Shown here: piece after piece, positions 1-7,086 of the stretch
How the letters are laid out: each line of letters opens with the position of its first letter
Position numbering within the stretch: the stretch's first letter is position 1
Source: a virus
Reading direction: 5' to 3' (one strand)
Length of the DNA: 40,716 nucleotides
Virus record (IMG/VR): IMGVR_UViG_3300046804_003306
Coordinates: 1-40,716 of that record
The notes under the pieces: generated by a model
What the model saw: the letters and a program-made list of their open reading frames with translations, nothing else
Told to the model about the DNA's origin: nothing
The model's database searches: none
Made by a program: the position numbers and the translations under genes

Positions 1-1086
1 GCTGCCACTGAAATTTCAGCACTTCAAGCTAATGCTGTTATAGCAGGTCAAAGTAATAATTTGGCAGGTTCACTGCTAGCCAACGCTAGTGTACTGGGAT
101 TGAGAGAAGTATATTATGATCACGGCACAGTTAGCTCGGGTACACTAACTTACAACTGGTACAATGGCAGTTACCAATTGGTAAATTTGGGCGCAAGTTT
201 AACAGTTACATTTTCTAATTTCAGCAGTGTAACAGATAAAACAATCAGTATTAGATTAGGTGTTGTGGTACCAAATGTTGCCTACACCATTACTTGGCCA
301 GCCAGTGTTAGCCAAAATATCAGCACATTAGATCGCCAGTCTGGACAAGTCACAAGATTTGCAAACACTGGGTATTATGTGTTTGAACTTGTGACAACAG
401 ACGGTGGTACAAGTTGGAGCATAAGTGAAGCTACTCGCAATCGCAATGAGTTCCAAGGTAATGTTAACTTTTATACCACAATTAGTAACACTACAGCTAC
501 TGGTGTAACTATTACAGTAGCCAATGTTGGTGGAGTTGTTAAAGGCAATATCTACGCTAATAACATTATTGTAGATACTTTAGTCAGCAGTGGTAACAGT
601 GCCACTTACACAGGTAATTTAACTGCTAATAATTTAATTGCTAATACAGGCATCTACGGCAATATTCAAACTGCTGTACAATCTGGCATTACCCTAGTTG
701 GTACTTTGACAAGTTTGTCAGTAAGCGGTAATGCCAACGTTGGTAATGCTACTGTAACTGGTATGACCGACATGTGCGGCGGAACAACTTATGGTGTTCA
801 ATACGCTAATGTCACAAATGGCGGATCTACCCAAATTTATAGTAATATTGGTTTTGCACTTTTAAATCCAAATGCTGGAACTATTTCCACACATACAATT
901 ATAATGCCTGCAACTCCAGTTAATGGGCAATCAATTAGGATTGCATTTGCCAATACAATTACAACTTTGACTCAAAGTGGATCCGGCGGCCAAACAGTGA
1001 ACGGTGCATTCAGCACAGGTAATACTACTTTTGGTGGAACTTGGATCTATCACACAAGTACGAATGCTTGGTACAGAGTTGGTTAA
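1..1086 (+). CDS. Tail fibre-like structural protein, 3' end (partial)
   Basis: The reading frame is open from base 1, so the gene begins upstream of the window; 361 residues and the stop are visible. The protein is rich in Asn, Thr, Ser, Gly and Val and almost without Cys, and it carries loosely repeated short blocks around residues 180-255 (TGNLTANN, ANTGIYGN, SGNANVGNA), as is usual in trimeric beta-stranded phage fibres and adhesins. The C-terminal part (TQSGSGGQTVNGAF, then TWIYHTSTNAWYRVG) looks like the closing beta module of such fibres. It is followed by a new promoter, so it is probably the last gene of a structural block. That it is a fibre is inferred from composition and repeats; which fibre, and what it binds, cannot be said. 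Confidence 0.65.
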   Translation, partial: AATEISALQANAVIAGQSNNLAGSLLANASVLGLREVYYDHGTVSSGTLTYNWYNGSYQLVNLGASLTVTFSNFSSVTDKTISIRLGVVVPNVAYTITWPASVSQNISTLDRQSGQVTRFANTGYYVFELVTTDGGTSWSISEATRNRNEFQGNVNFYTTISNTTATGVTITVANVGGVVKGNIYANNIIVDTLVSSGNSATYTGNLTANNLIANTGIYGNIQTAVQSGITLVGTLTSLSVSGNANVGNATVTGMTDMCGGTTYGVQYANVTNGGSTQIYSNIGFALLNPNAGTISTHTIIMPATPVNGQSIRIAFANTITTLTQSGSGGQTVNGAFSTGNTTFGGTWIYHTSTNAWYRVG

Positions 1087-1095
1087 CCAAACTGT

Positions 1096-1124
1096 TTGAT
1101 TTTAACTGGTATAGACTTTATAAT
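1096..1124 (+). promoter_or_regulatory. sigma70-type promoter
   Basis: TTGATT (1096-1101), a 17-base spacer and a perfect TATAAT (1119-1124). It lies in the gap after the fibre-like gene and just upstream of the small gene starting at 1143. Transcription would start near 1131. It is a good match to the bacterial housekeeping consensus and would start the run of genes to about 5333. Confidence 0.7.
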
Positions 1125-1138
1125 ATATGTGAAGTCTA
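1112..1138. repeat. 7-bp inverted repeat flanking the -10 box
   Basis: TAGACTT (1112-1118) and AAGTCTA (1132-1138) are perfect inverted copies separated by 13 bases that contain the TATAAT box and the predicted start point. This placement is typical of a dimeric repressor operator, but it could also form a hairpin at the 5' end of the transcript. Confidence 0.4.
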
Positions 1139-1142
1139 ACAT

Positions 1143-1265
1143 ATGAGCGAAGAACTTTACTTACAATTAACCAAAGTTTGGCAACTGATGGCTTCGGGCA
1201 GAATTTATGCTGCTCGAGAGCTACTAGAAAAACTGTTAGGTCACGACCACAAGGATCGAGCATAA
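1143..1265 (+). CDS. Small hypothetical protein, 40 aa
   Basis: The ATG at 1143 opens a 40-residue frame (begins MSEELYLQLTKVW, ends GHDHKDRA) predicted to be mainly helical. Its TAA shares a base with the next ATG (TAATG, 1263-1267), the coupling style used throughout this genome, which supports it being a real gene. It is the first gene after the promoter at 1096-1124. The family is not recognised. Confidence 0.5.
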   Translation: MSEELYLQLTKVWQLMASGRIYAARELLEKLLGHDHKDRA

Positions 1266-1501
1266 TGCATCCATTAAGTCCAGATTTAAGTCAAATGTCA
1301 GACGCTGATCTGCAAAAGAAGCACGGCGAACTAATGACAAAATTAAACACTGCTTATAGAATGAACAGTGGTCAACTTGTACAACAACTGCAAATGATTT
1401 TAGAAGACTTTACTCAAGAAATCAGTCGCAGACAACAAAAACAACTTGATGACATTCTCAAGAAAAACGATAAGTTTGATAATATAATCGATATAAAGTG
1501 A
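1265..1501 (+). CDS. Hypothetical helical protein, 78 aa
   Basis: I place the start at the ATG at 1265, because AAGGAT lies just upstream and the stop of the previous gene overlaps it; a longer frame from 1178 would run through that previous gene. The product (begins MHPLSPDLSQMSDADL) is charged, Gln-rich and probably a helical hairpin (residues 15-70). Its stop overlaps the GTG of the DNA polymerase III-like gene, so the two are likely translationally coupled. No family is recognised. Confidence 0.6.
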   Translation: MHPLSPDLSQMSDADLQKKHGELMTKLNTAYRMNSGQLVQQLQMILEDFTQEISRRQQKQLDDILKKNDKFDNIIDIK

Positions 1502-2013
1502 AATACAACAGCTACGGCGAATTAATTGTTGACGAGCATGACCTGTTTGATTTGTTATACACAAATCCTGATCTAGATTTGACAAGATTTCAAGTGCAAG
1601 ACCCCACACAGTTTAATTTAGCAATAAAAAATTTACACGCAGAATTTGAAAAACTAAACACATACACGCCAGTAGACTATGCCGGTTTAGAAGATTTTGA
1701 TCGAACTCATCAAAGTAAATGGTCTATGCCTGAAGAATACAAAAACATGGACATTGCAGAGTGGGTATTGGCTCAGTGTACTACAGAAGAACAACTGCAA
1801 CGAACAGGACAAGAGCTATTGATGTTTCAAGATCGTAACTTGTTTGATTTGTTAAAGTTTATGAAGTATTTGGTGGATACTATGCGTAAAAATAATATTG
1901 TTTGGGGCGTGGGTCGTGGATCTAGTGTGGCCAGTTATGTTTTATATTTGATAGGTGTACACAAAATTGACAGTATATATTATCAATTAGACATAGAAGA
2001 ATTTCTTAAATAA
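1498..2013 (+). CDS. DNA polymerase III alpha (DnaE)-like palm fragment, 171 aa
   Basis: Starts at GTG, overlapping the previous stop (GTGA). Residues about 95-171 resemble the start of the bacterial DnaE palm: a helical stretch (QELLMFQDRNLFDLLKFMKY) followed by GVGRGSSVASYVLYLIG (137-153) and KIDSIYYQLDIEEFL. In DnaE the matching GxGRGSxxxS segment is followed within about 20 residues by the PDxDxD loop holding two catalytic aspartates; here the protein stops just before that loop, and the PHP, fingers and tau-binding parts are missing. It therefore cannot be a polymerase alone. The phage has its own family B polymerase at 29692-32355, so this may be a decoy or regulator of the host enzyme, or a repurposed nucleotide or DNA binder. 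The similarity is read by eye; the role is unknown. Confidence 0.6.
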   Translation: MKYNSYGELIVDEHDLFDLLYTNPDLDLTRFQVQDPTQFNLAIKNLHAEFEKLNTYTPVDYAGLEDFDRTHQSKWSMPEEYKNMDIAEWVLAQCTTEEQLQRTGQELLMFQDRNLFDLLKFMKYLVDTMRKNNIVWGVGRGSSVASYVLYLIGVHKIDSIYYQLDIEEFLK

Positions 2014-2033
2014 TAGCACACAAGGATAAAATT

Positions 2034-2255
2034 ATGGCTAAAGGCATTTATAGAACAGCATTAGGCAAAACCGTTAACATGGATCAGCTTAGGCTTCAAC
2101 ATGAAAAGGATCGTGCTGTTGGTAACATGAACGCAAATGCAAGGGGCGATATTGTTGCTCCCGATGGCACAGTGGTAAAAGGGCGTAACCAAAGAATGCA
2201 AGAACACTATCAGCATCGCGCACCTGTTGACTTAACAAAAATTCGTAAGAGGTAA
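2034..2255 (+). CDS. Small basic conserved-type phage protein, 73 aa
   Basis: The start at 2034 is preceded by AAGGAT (ribosome binding site) eight bases upstream. The product is basic and hydrophilic (begins MAKGIYRTALGKTVNM, ends TKIRKR), with no membrane segment or cysteine. It lies directly before the co-chaperonin gene, separated by 6 bases. The function is unknown; composition would suit a nucleic-acid-binding or virion protein, but nothing in the sequence proves either. Confidence 0.6.
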   Translation: MAKGIYRTALGKTVNMDQLRLQHEKDRAVGNMNANARGDIVAPDGTVVKGRNQRMQEHYQHRAPVDLTKIRKR

Positions 2256-2261
2256 ACAAAT

Positions 2262-2684
2262 ATGGCAATGCCAAATCCATTTGACCAAAAGATTGGTTTT
2301 AAATTCACTAATAAAGTAAAAAAGTTAATTCCCTTAAATGATCATGTCTTGGCCACAGACATGAACTTTGGACAAAGAACACTGAGCAGTGGTATTATTT
2401 TAATGGGCGATGATGCTAAAACAGACGGTATTAGACCTCGTTGGTGCAGAGTTTATGCTGTTGGTCCCAAACAAGAAGATGTAGTACCAGGACAGTGGAT
2501 TTTAGTAGAACACGGCCGTTGGACTCGTGGTATTGAAGTTGAAATTGACGGCGTACAATTTACAGTACGCAGAATTGACGCAGCCGCTATTATGATGGTC
2601 AGTGACGAAGAGCCCAGCACAGATGATAACATCAGCACAGCAGTTCATGCAGAAAGAAAGTCGAGAGAATATTATGGAGAATAA
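2262..2684 (+). CDS. GroES-like co-chaperonin (T4 gp31-like role)
   Basis: Residues 18-105 read as a GroES beta-barrel: KKLIPLNDHVLAT matches the start of the GroES signature (PL.DRVLV), followed by SSGIILMG at the mobile-loop position, RVYAVGP and VPGQWILVEHGR. At 140 residues it is longer than GroES (about 97) because of an acidic C-terminal tail. T4 gp31 and related phage proteins cap host GroEL and enlarge the chamber so that the major capsid protein folds. This one probably also works with the host GroEL, in the cytoplasm. An AGG-rich sequence precedes the start. Together with DnaJ and ClpA (11725-14855) it suggests that this phage carries a chaperone kit. Confidence 0.75.
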   Translation: MAMPNPFDQKIGFKFTNKVKKLIPLNDHVLATDMNFGQRTLSSGIILMGDDAKTDGIRPRWCRVYAVGPKQEDVVPGQWILVEHGRWTRGIEVEIDGVQFTVRRIDAAAIMMVSDEEPSTDDNISTAVHAERKSREYYGE

Positions 2685-2847
2685 AACTTGGACACTGACA
2701 GTCGAAGCAGATCCTGAAAGCCCCGAAGACATGATACTGACATTTCCCGATGACTTAATGGAGTCCACAGGATGGCAACCTGGCGATGTTATTACATGGC
2801 AAGATAACCAAGACGGTACTTGGACATTAACGAAAAAACAAAAATAA
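2674..2847 (+). CDS. AbrB/SpoVT-like small protein, 57 aa
   Basis: I choose the ATG at 2674, overlapping the GroES-like gene by 11 bases; a longer frame from 2602 would lie wholly inside that gene. The protein has the swapped-hairpin AbrB pattern: TLTVEADP, MILTFPDDLM, GWQPGDVITWQ, GTWTLTKK. Proteins of this fold are dimeric DNA-binding transition-state regulators or antitoxins; in phages such single-domain forms are small regulators of unknown target. No toxin partner is visible next to it. Confidence 0.55.
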   Translation: MENKTWTLTVEADPESPEDMILTFPDDLMESTGWQPGDVITWQDNQDGTWTLTKKQK

Positions 2848-2848
2848 C

Positions 2849-3100
2849 ATGAGCTTTAGAATTACTTGGGACAGAAAGTTGATTGAAAATCAACTAAGAG
2901 CTATGTCCGCACAAGTTAACAATCACTACAATGATGGATTTACCCAATGGGAAATCAAAAAAGATCTACTAGAGATAAAATATCTATTAGATGAAATTCT
3001 CGAAACCAGTCCCACATTTAGTGGGGAACCAGAATATTTTGAACTACAAGCCAAACGAAAAACTTGGAAAATTTTAAATGAAAAAACAAATAGTCGATAA
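2849..3100 (+). CDS. Hypothetical protein, 83 aa
   Basis: Begins one base after the previous stop (MSFRITWDRKLIENQ). It is charged and mainly helical, with an acidic leucine-rich segment (EIKKDLLEIKYLLDEIL) near residues 35-50. It overlaps the next gene by 23 bases. No family is recognised; gene packing and coding-like composition support it being real. Confidence 0.55.
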   Translation: MSFRITWDRKLIENQLRAMSAQVNNHYNDGFTQWEIKKDLLEIKYLLDEILETSPTFSGEPEYFELQAKRKTWKILNEKTNSR

Positions 3101-3287
3101 CGGTGGGCATGTGACCCATATGGAACTTAAACAATTTAACGACACCACCCACCAAGGGTGGTTAAACTTTAGAATTACCACAACTTACACAGACAGTAAG
3201 AATCCTTTAGAAGAACATGTCAAATACGATGTCTGTTTAGATCCCGAAGCTGTCAAAAATTTAAAGGAATTAATCAATGCAGTTTGA
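3078..3287 (+). CDS. Hypothetical protein, 69 aa
   Basis: A small soluble protein (begins MKKQIVDNGGHVTHM) with alternating polar and hydrophobic residues suggesting a short beta sheet followed by a helix (DPEAVKNLKELINAV). It overlaps both neighbours. No family is recognised. Confidence 0.55.
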   Translation: MKKQIVDNGGHVTHMELKQFNDTTHQGWLNFRITTTYTDSKNPLEEHVKYDVCLDPEAVKNLKELINAV

Positions 3288-3480
3288 TATTCAACCCCGA
3301 GATACCAGCCGCGGACACTTTTATGTCAGCATTGTAAAAAGTGCTATTCGAATTAGTGCAGGTACATTATTAATTGTAGGTTCTATTGTTGAACCGGCAG
3401 GATTTAAATACGCCATTGCAGGCACAGGAGCCTTGCTAATATTGGCTGAAATTTTAGGTGTAGTAGAGGAGTTAGTATAA
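3277..3480 (+). CDS. Small membrane protein, 67 aa
   Basis: After a polar N-terminus with HFYVSIVK, there are two hydrophobic stretches, about residues 22-40 (IRISAGTLLIVGSIVEPAG) and 44-64 (YAIAGTGALLILAEILGVV), so probably two membrane helices. The gene overlaps its upstream neighbour by 11 bases and shares one base with the next start (TAATG). The role is unknown. Confidence 0.55.
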   Translation: MQFDIQPRDTSRGHFYVSIVKSAIRISAGTLLIVGSIVEPAGFKYAIAGTGALLILAEILGVVEELV

Positions 3481-3683
3481 TGCCAACCGTAGAAACTTGT
3501 GTAGAAGTTGATGTAGAATTAACAGACTTTAGCGACGACGATTTAATCGAAGAAATAGAAAGCCGGGGCTTGCAATTGCCCACTGATATTGTCACTGCAA
3601 TTTATTTAAAGCGTAGATCAGGACAAGACTATCAGCGTGAACTAGATGAATTAATTTATTCAACCATTGGTAAGATTGTATGA
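3480..3683 (+). CDS. Acidic hypothetical protein, 67 aa
   Basis: Coupled to the membrane protein by TAATG and overlapping the nucleotidyltransferase gene by four bases (ATGA at 3680). Strongly acidic in residues 7-30 (VEVDVELTDFSDDDLIEEIES), then helical with a basic patch (IYLKRRSGQDY). Possible nucleic-acid mimic or small regulator, but this is only suggested by charge; no family is recognised. Confidence 0.5.
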   Translation: MPTVETCVEVDVELTDFSDDDLIEEIESRGLQLPTDIVTAIYLKRRSGQDYQRELDELIYSTIGKIV

Positions 3684-4141
3684 TATTCAATAAAGTAAGA
3701 GAACTCAAAGACAAAGGTCTTAAGATTGGTATAACTTTTAGCACATTCGATTTGCTACACGCTGGACACATCGCCATGTTGAGTGAATGTAAAAATCACT
3801 GTGATTATTTGATTGCAGGCTTACAGACTGATCCAACCATTGATAGACCCGACAGCAAAAATCCCCCAGTACAGAGCATTGTGGAACGACAGATTCAATT
3901 AAGTGCTACTAGATATGTAGATGAAATTGTTGTTTACCAAACTGAAAAAGATTTGGAAGATATTCTGCTGACACTGCCAATTGATGTTAGAATTTTGGGT
4001 GTAGAATATGCTGACAGAGATTTCACAGGTAAAGAAATTTGTTTTGACAGAGGCATTGAACTTGTGTATAATAAGCGTGATCACAGTTTTAGCAGCAGTA
4101 GTCTGCGTAAACGAGTAGCAGAGGCACAGACAAGAAAATGA
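3680..4141 (+). CDS. Cytidylyltransferase-like nucleotidyltransferase
   Basis: A 153-residue single-domain enzyme of the HIGH-motif nucleotidyltransferase superfamily. ITFSTFDLLHAGHIAML (18-34) carries the HxGH signature (H27, H30), and SFSSSSLRKRV near the end matches the second signature (ISSTxxR-like). Size and sequence resemble glycerol-3-phosphate cytidylyltransferase and the adenylyltransferase half of RfaE/HldE. Such enzymes join a nucleotide to a phosphorylated sugar or polyol for envelope or capsule synthesis. The substrate cannot be read from the sequence. It overlaps both neighbours (ATGA), so it sits inside the 1096-5333 transcription unit. Confidence 0.75.
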   Translation: MIFNKVRELKDKGLKIGITFSTFDLLHAGHIAMLSECKNHCDYLIAGLQTDPTIDRPDSKNPPVQSIVERQIQLSATRYVDEIVVYQTEKDLEDILLTLPIDVRILGVEYADRDFTGKEICFDRGIELVYNKRDHSFSSSSLRKRVAEAQTRK

Positions 4142-4410
4142 GCGACGGCGGCAAAGGTTCTGCACCAAGACCATTCAGTGTAGACCATAATACTTTCAGC
4201 AATAATTGGGACGCTATCTTCGGCAAGAAGAAAGTCTCACAACGACCCTGCAGATGTTATAATTGCATGAAGGACAAAGATCCCCAGTACACAATCACAC
4301 ACATGATTGTGTGTCCAGAATGCGGCAACAAGCGTTGTCCCCGATCAACTGATCATAGATATGAATGCACCGGTTCAAACGAGCCGGGTCAACCAGGAAG
4401 TAGATACTAA
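4138..4410 (+). CDS. Zinc-ribbon-like small protein, 90 aa
   Basis: Residues 37-77 contain a Cys-rich array: CRCYNC, then CPECGNKRCP, then H and C about 10 residues later, enough ligands for one or two zinc sites. The N-terminus (GGKGSAPRPFSVDHNTF) is polar. It ends one base inside the start of the clamp-loader gene (TAATG), suggesting coupled expression with replication genes. Zinc ribbons of this sort often bind nucleic acid or a polymerase, but the partner is not known. Confidence 0.6.
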   Translation: MSDGGKGSAPRPFSVDHNTFSNNWDAIFGKKKVSQRPCRCYNCMKDKDPQYTITHMIVCPECGNKRCPRSTDHRYECTGSNEPGQPGSRY

Positions 4411-5333
4411 TGAAAGAACTTTGGACAGAAACATACAGACCCAAAACAGTAGACGAATATGTGTTTACTGATCAAGCAGTTAAAGAACAAGTAGAAGGTT
4501 GGATTGAAGAAGGTGCTTGTCCACATCTACTGCTGCATGGACCAGCAGGCACTGGCAAGACTACACTGGCCAAAGTCTTGGTCAATCAGTTAGGCATTGA
4601 CGACTATGACTTTTTACAAGTCAACGCCAGTCGAGACAACGGTGTAGACTTTCTTAAAACAAAGATAGAAGGCTTTGTCAGTACACTGCCCTTTGGACAC
4701 TTAAAAATTGTGTTATTAGATGAAGCAGACTATTTGAGTCCTAATGCACAGGGACTGTTGCGTGGCTTAATGGAAACTTATCAAGCACAGGCTAGATTTA
4801 TCCTAACTTGTAATTTGGTACACAAGATCATTACGCCAATCAAAAGTCGCTGCGTAGATCTACAGATTAACAAAACAGATCAAACAGAATTTACGGCAAG
4901 AGCAGCTACAGTACTGGTCACTGAAGAAGTAGAATTTGACTTAGACACACTGGACAGCTATGTCAAAGCAACTTATCCTGATCTTCGTAATTGTTTAAAG
5001 TTGATTCAACAAAACAGCAGTACTGGTAAACTGTTAAGTCCCCGAGAAGAACAAAGCAGTACCGCAGACTATAGACTCACAATGGTAGAACTGTTCAAAC
5101 AGCGAAAGATTCGTGAAGCTAGAAAACTGTTGTGCGAACAAGCTCGCCCTGAAGAAATGGAAGAAATCTTCCGCTGGATGTATGACAACTTGGATTTGTG
5201 GAGCAAAAGCGATGAAGGACGAGACGAAGCTATTATGATTATTCGCAAAGGTATTGTGTGGCACAGTCAGTGCGGTGATCCTGAAATCAACTTGAGTGCT
5301 ACTATCACAGAGCTAGCAGGAATCGACAAATAA
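4410..5333 (+). CDS. Clamp loader AAA+ ATPase (T4 gp44-like)
   Basis: A 307-residue AAA+ protein. The N-terminal WTETYRPKTVDEYV is the classic RFC/gp44 opening; Walker A is GPAGTGKTT (44-52), Walker B is VLLDEADYL (about 100-108), and KSRCVDLQI holds the SRC motif with the arginine finger. The C-terminal third is a helical collar. In T4, gp44 with gp62 opens and loads the gp45 sliding clamp at primer ends; the clamp here is at 33358-34089. No gp62-like partner gene is recognised in the window. Its stop lies inside a late-promoter-like octamer. Confidence 0.85.
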   Translation: MKELWTETYRPKTVDEYVFTDQAVKEQVEGWIEEGACPHLLLHGPAGTGKTTLAKVLVNQLGIDDYDFLQVNASRDNGVDFLKTKIEGFVSTLPFGHLKIVLLDEADYLSPNAQGLLRGLMETYQAQARFILTCNLVHKIITPIKSRCVDLQINKTDQTEFTARAATVLVTEEVEFDLDTLDSYVKATYPDLRNCLKLIQQNSSTGKLLSPREEQSSTADYRLTMVELFKQRKIREARKLLCEQARPEEMEEIFRWMYDNLDLWSKSDEGRDEAIMIIRKGIVWHSQCGDPEINLSATITELAGIDK

Positions 5334-5336
5334 ATA
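5329..5336 (+). promoter_or_regulatory. T4-like late promoter box
   Basis: AATAAATA, one base from the T4 late consensus TATAAATA, overlapping the clamp-loader stop. If read as -13 to -6, the start point would be at 5342, within one base of the ATG at 5341. Confidence 0.4.
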
Positions 5337-5340
5337 CTGT

Positions 5341-5583
5341 ATGATTCCAGGAATGTTTACCCAGAAAAAGAAAAAGGTAGTTGATCCCAACGCACCTCCG
5401 CGTCCTACACTATTAGGACATGAAAAAGAAATGAAAACTTGGCGTGATCAGTTTAAAAAATTAGCTGAAACTAACACCGACCAAGCCCTAGAACTGGCAT
5501 ACCTTCGTAGAAAAATCAACAGACTTGAAAGCCAATTGGAAGCAACAATTGGCGTTGTACAACGACTTCAACAGAGAAAATAA
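5341..5583 (+). CDS. Coiled-coil hypothetical protein, 80 aa
   Basis: Basic proline-containing N-terminus (MFTQKKKKVVDP, then NAPPRPTLLG) followed by a helical region from about residue 30 to the end with heptad-like leucines (LAYLRRKINRLESQLEATIG), so probably a dimeric coiled coil. The start could be 5341 or the in-frame ATG at 5353; neither has a well spaced ribosome site. It is coupled to the next gene by TAATG. No family is recognised. Confidence 0.6.
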   Translation: MIPGMFTQKKKKVVDPNAPPRPTLLGHEKEMKTWRDQFKKLAETNTDQALELAYLRRKINRLESQLEATIGVVQRLQQRK

Positions 5584-6173
5584 TGAAAAACAAAATCATA
5601 CTGACAGATGCCGACGGCGTCTTGTTGGACTGGGAGTATAGTTTTGATGTTTGGATGCGACAACACGGCTTTAACAAAGTTGAAGGCGGACATCTAAAAT
5701 ATAAAACTGGCAGTAGATACGGTATTGACGGTGAACAAGCTACTAAACTAGTCAAGATTTTTAACGAATCAGCACACATAGGTTTTTTACCTCCCCTGCG
5801 TGATGCCATGTATTATGTAAAACGACTACACGAAGAACACGGTTATGTATTTCACTGTATTACTAGTCTAAGTAAAGATGAAAATGCCTGCGAACTCCGC
5901 AGAATGAATCTTCGTAAATTGTTCGGTGAAACTGCATTTGAGAAGTTTATTTTCCTTGAAACCAGTGCAGACAAAGACGATGCATTAGATCCTTACAGAA
6001 ACAGCGGCTATTACTGGATAGAAGACAAAATTATTAATGCTCAGGTTGGTTACAATCTTGGATTAAGAAGTATTCTAATGGAACATGGACATAACATGGA
6101 TGCTGTGCTTCCATTCGCCAAAGTTAAAAATTGGCGTGACATCTACAACATCGTTGTACATAATTTGAAATAA
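5583..6173 (+). CDS. HAD-superfamily phosphatase-like protein, 196 aa
   Basis: HAD motif I is ILTDADGVLLDW (5-16) with the nucleophile D8 and the general acid D10. A threonine/serine motif II is at CITSLS (about 97-102), and the acidic motif appears as YYWIEDKI in the C-terminal half. The size and helical cap pattern resemble 5'(3')-deoxyribonucleotidases and related small phosphatases, which would suit nucleotide salvage during infection. It is the last + strand gene before a hairpin and the reversed phoH gene. The fold is fairly sure; the substrate is inference. Confidence 0.7.
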   Translation: MKNKIILTDADGVLLDWEYSFDVWMRQHGFNKVEGGHLKYKTGSRYGIDGEQATKLVKIFNESAHIGFLPPLRDAMYYVKRLHEEHGYVFHCITSLSKDENACELRRMNLRKLFGETAFEKFIFLETSADKDDALDPYRNSGYYWIEDKIINAQVGYNLGLRSILMEHGHNMDAVLPFAKVKNWRDIYNIVVHNLK

Positions 6174-6195
6174 GTAGTCGGCCGAAGCCGACTAC
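6174..6195. terminator. Bidirectional hairpin with C(UUCG)G loop on the minus strand
   Basis: A perfect 9-bp stem, GTAGTCGGC (6174-6182) with GCCGACTAC (6187-6195), around a 4-base loop. Read on the minus strand the loop is TTCG closed by C-G, the very stable tetraloop common in T4 terminators, and is followed by TTATTTC. It lies between the convergent genes 5583-6173 (+) and phoH (-), so it can end both transcripts. Confidence 0.75.
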
Positions 6196-6202
6196 CCAGA
6201 GT

Positions 6203-6943
6203 TTATATCTCCCGATATACTCTTAACACTTCCTTAACAGCAGGATGCCTTTGGATATCTCTTCCGGTTAATTCTACTCCTGCTATGTACTGACAATTTT
6301 TATAGTCTTCGACCAGTGCCTTAAAGTCTAATAGACCATTGTCAGGGTCTTGGCGGTCCGCTTGACGGGTGTCCCCGGTGACAACCATTTTACTATTTTC
6401 GCCTAAACGAGTTAACAGCATTTTCATCTGATTTGGTGTAGCGTTCTGCATTTCGTCTGCAATTATCCACGCATTTTTAAATGTCCGTCCTCGCATGAAT
6501 GCTAGTGGAGATATCTCTATTATTTGTTCGTCTAGCATTCGGGCTACTTCTTTTTTGTCGTAGTACTCTAATAATACATCAAACAAAGGTCTTGTCCAAG
6601 GTTCCATTTTTTGATTTAGATCCCCGGGCAAGAATCCATGCTGTTCATCATCTACTCCCACAGCGGGTCTTGTAAGAATGATCTTAGTTATACTGCCCTC
6701 TCTCAAGGCTCTTATACCTGCTAACATGGCCAACATGGTTTTGCCTGTACCCGCAGGTCCTGTGGCAAAAATTATTAGCTTGTTGGGATCTGTTAGAAGA
6801 TTTATATAAGTTTCTTGATTGAGTGTTTTGGGTAGTAATTGAACAGCTCGTTTGCGTGTATTATAATAAGTGTTGATACTGACTATATTGTTTTCTACTT
6901 TTTGTTCAGGTTGGTAGAGCAACCTACTCTTACGCTTTGACAA
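6203..6943 (-). CDS. phoH: PhoH-like ATPase
   Basis: The only convincing minus-strand gene. Walker A GPAGTGKT is at about residues 62-69, followed by ILTRPAVGVDDEQHGFLPGD (the PhoH signature), Walker B-like AWIIADEMQNAT and VVTGDTRQ. I start at the TTG at 6943 because GGAGG lies five bases upstream; an in-frame TTG four codons earlier (6955) would put that ribosome site inside the gene. PhoH proteins are cytoplasmic P-loop ATPases, widespread in marine phages and often induced under phosphate stress in bacteria; their activity in phages is unsettled. At 246 residues it has the usual phage length. Reverse orientation suggests its own regulation. Confidence 0.85.
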   Translation of the reverse strand: MSKRKSRLLYQPEQKVENNIVSINTYYNTRKRAVQLLPKTLNQETYINLLTDPNKLIIFATGPAGTGKTMLAMLAGIRALREGSITKIILTRPAVGVDDEQHGFLPGDLNQKMEPWTRPLFDVLLEYYDKKEVARMLDEQIIEISPLAFMRGRTFKNAWIIADEMQNATPNQMKMLLTRLGENSKMVVTGDTRQADRQDPDNGLLDFKALVEDYKNCQYIAGVELTGRDIQRHPAVKEVLRVYREI

Positions 6944-7016
6944 TATATCCTCCAAATGTGTAAGTGTGGAACTAAGCAGCGGACTCTAAACTCAGTGTCC
7001 ACTTAATATTTAAAAA

Positions 7017-7046
7017 TAGACTGTAATAGCAAACCGCTGTTATAAT
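7017..7046 (+). promoter_or_regulatory. Possible sigma70-type promoter
   Basis: A perfect TATAAT (7041-7046) with TAGACT (7017-7022) 18 bases upstream, a 4/6 match to the -35 consensus. It lies in the 130-base gap between divergent phoH and the amidotransferase-like gene and would drive the latter. Starting near 7053, it would give a leader of about 35 bases. TAGACT recurs at 7060-7065. Confidence 0.45.
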
Positions 7047-7086
7047 AAATCTGTATTTTAGACTAAGTATTAGGCTGTTGGTAAAT

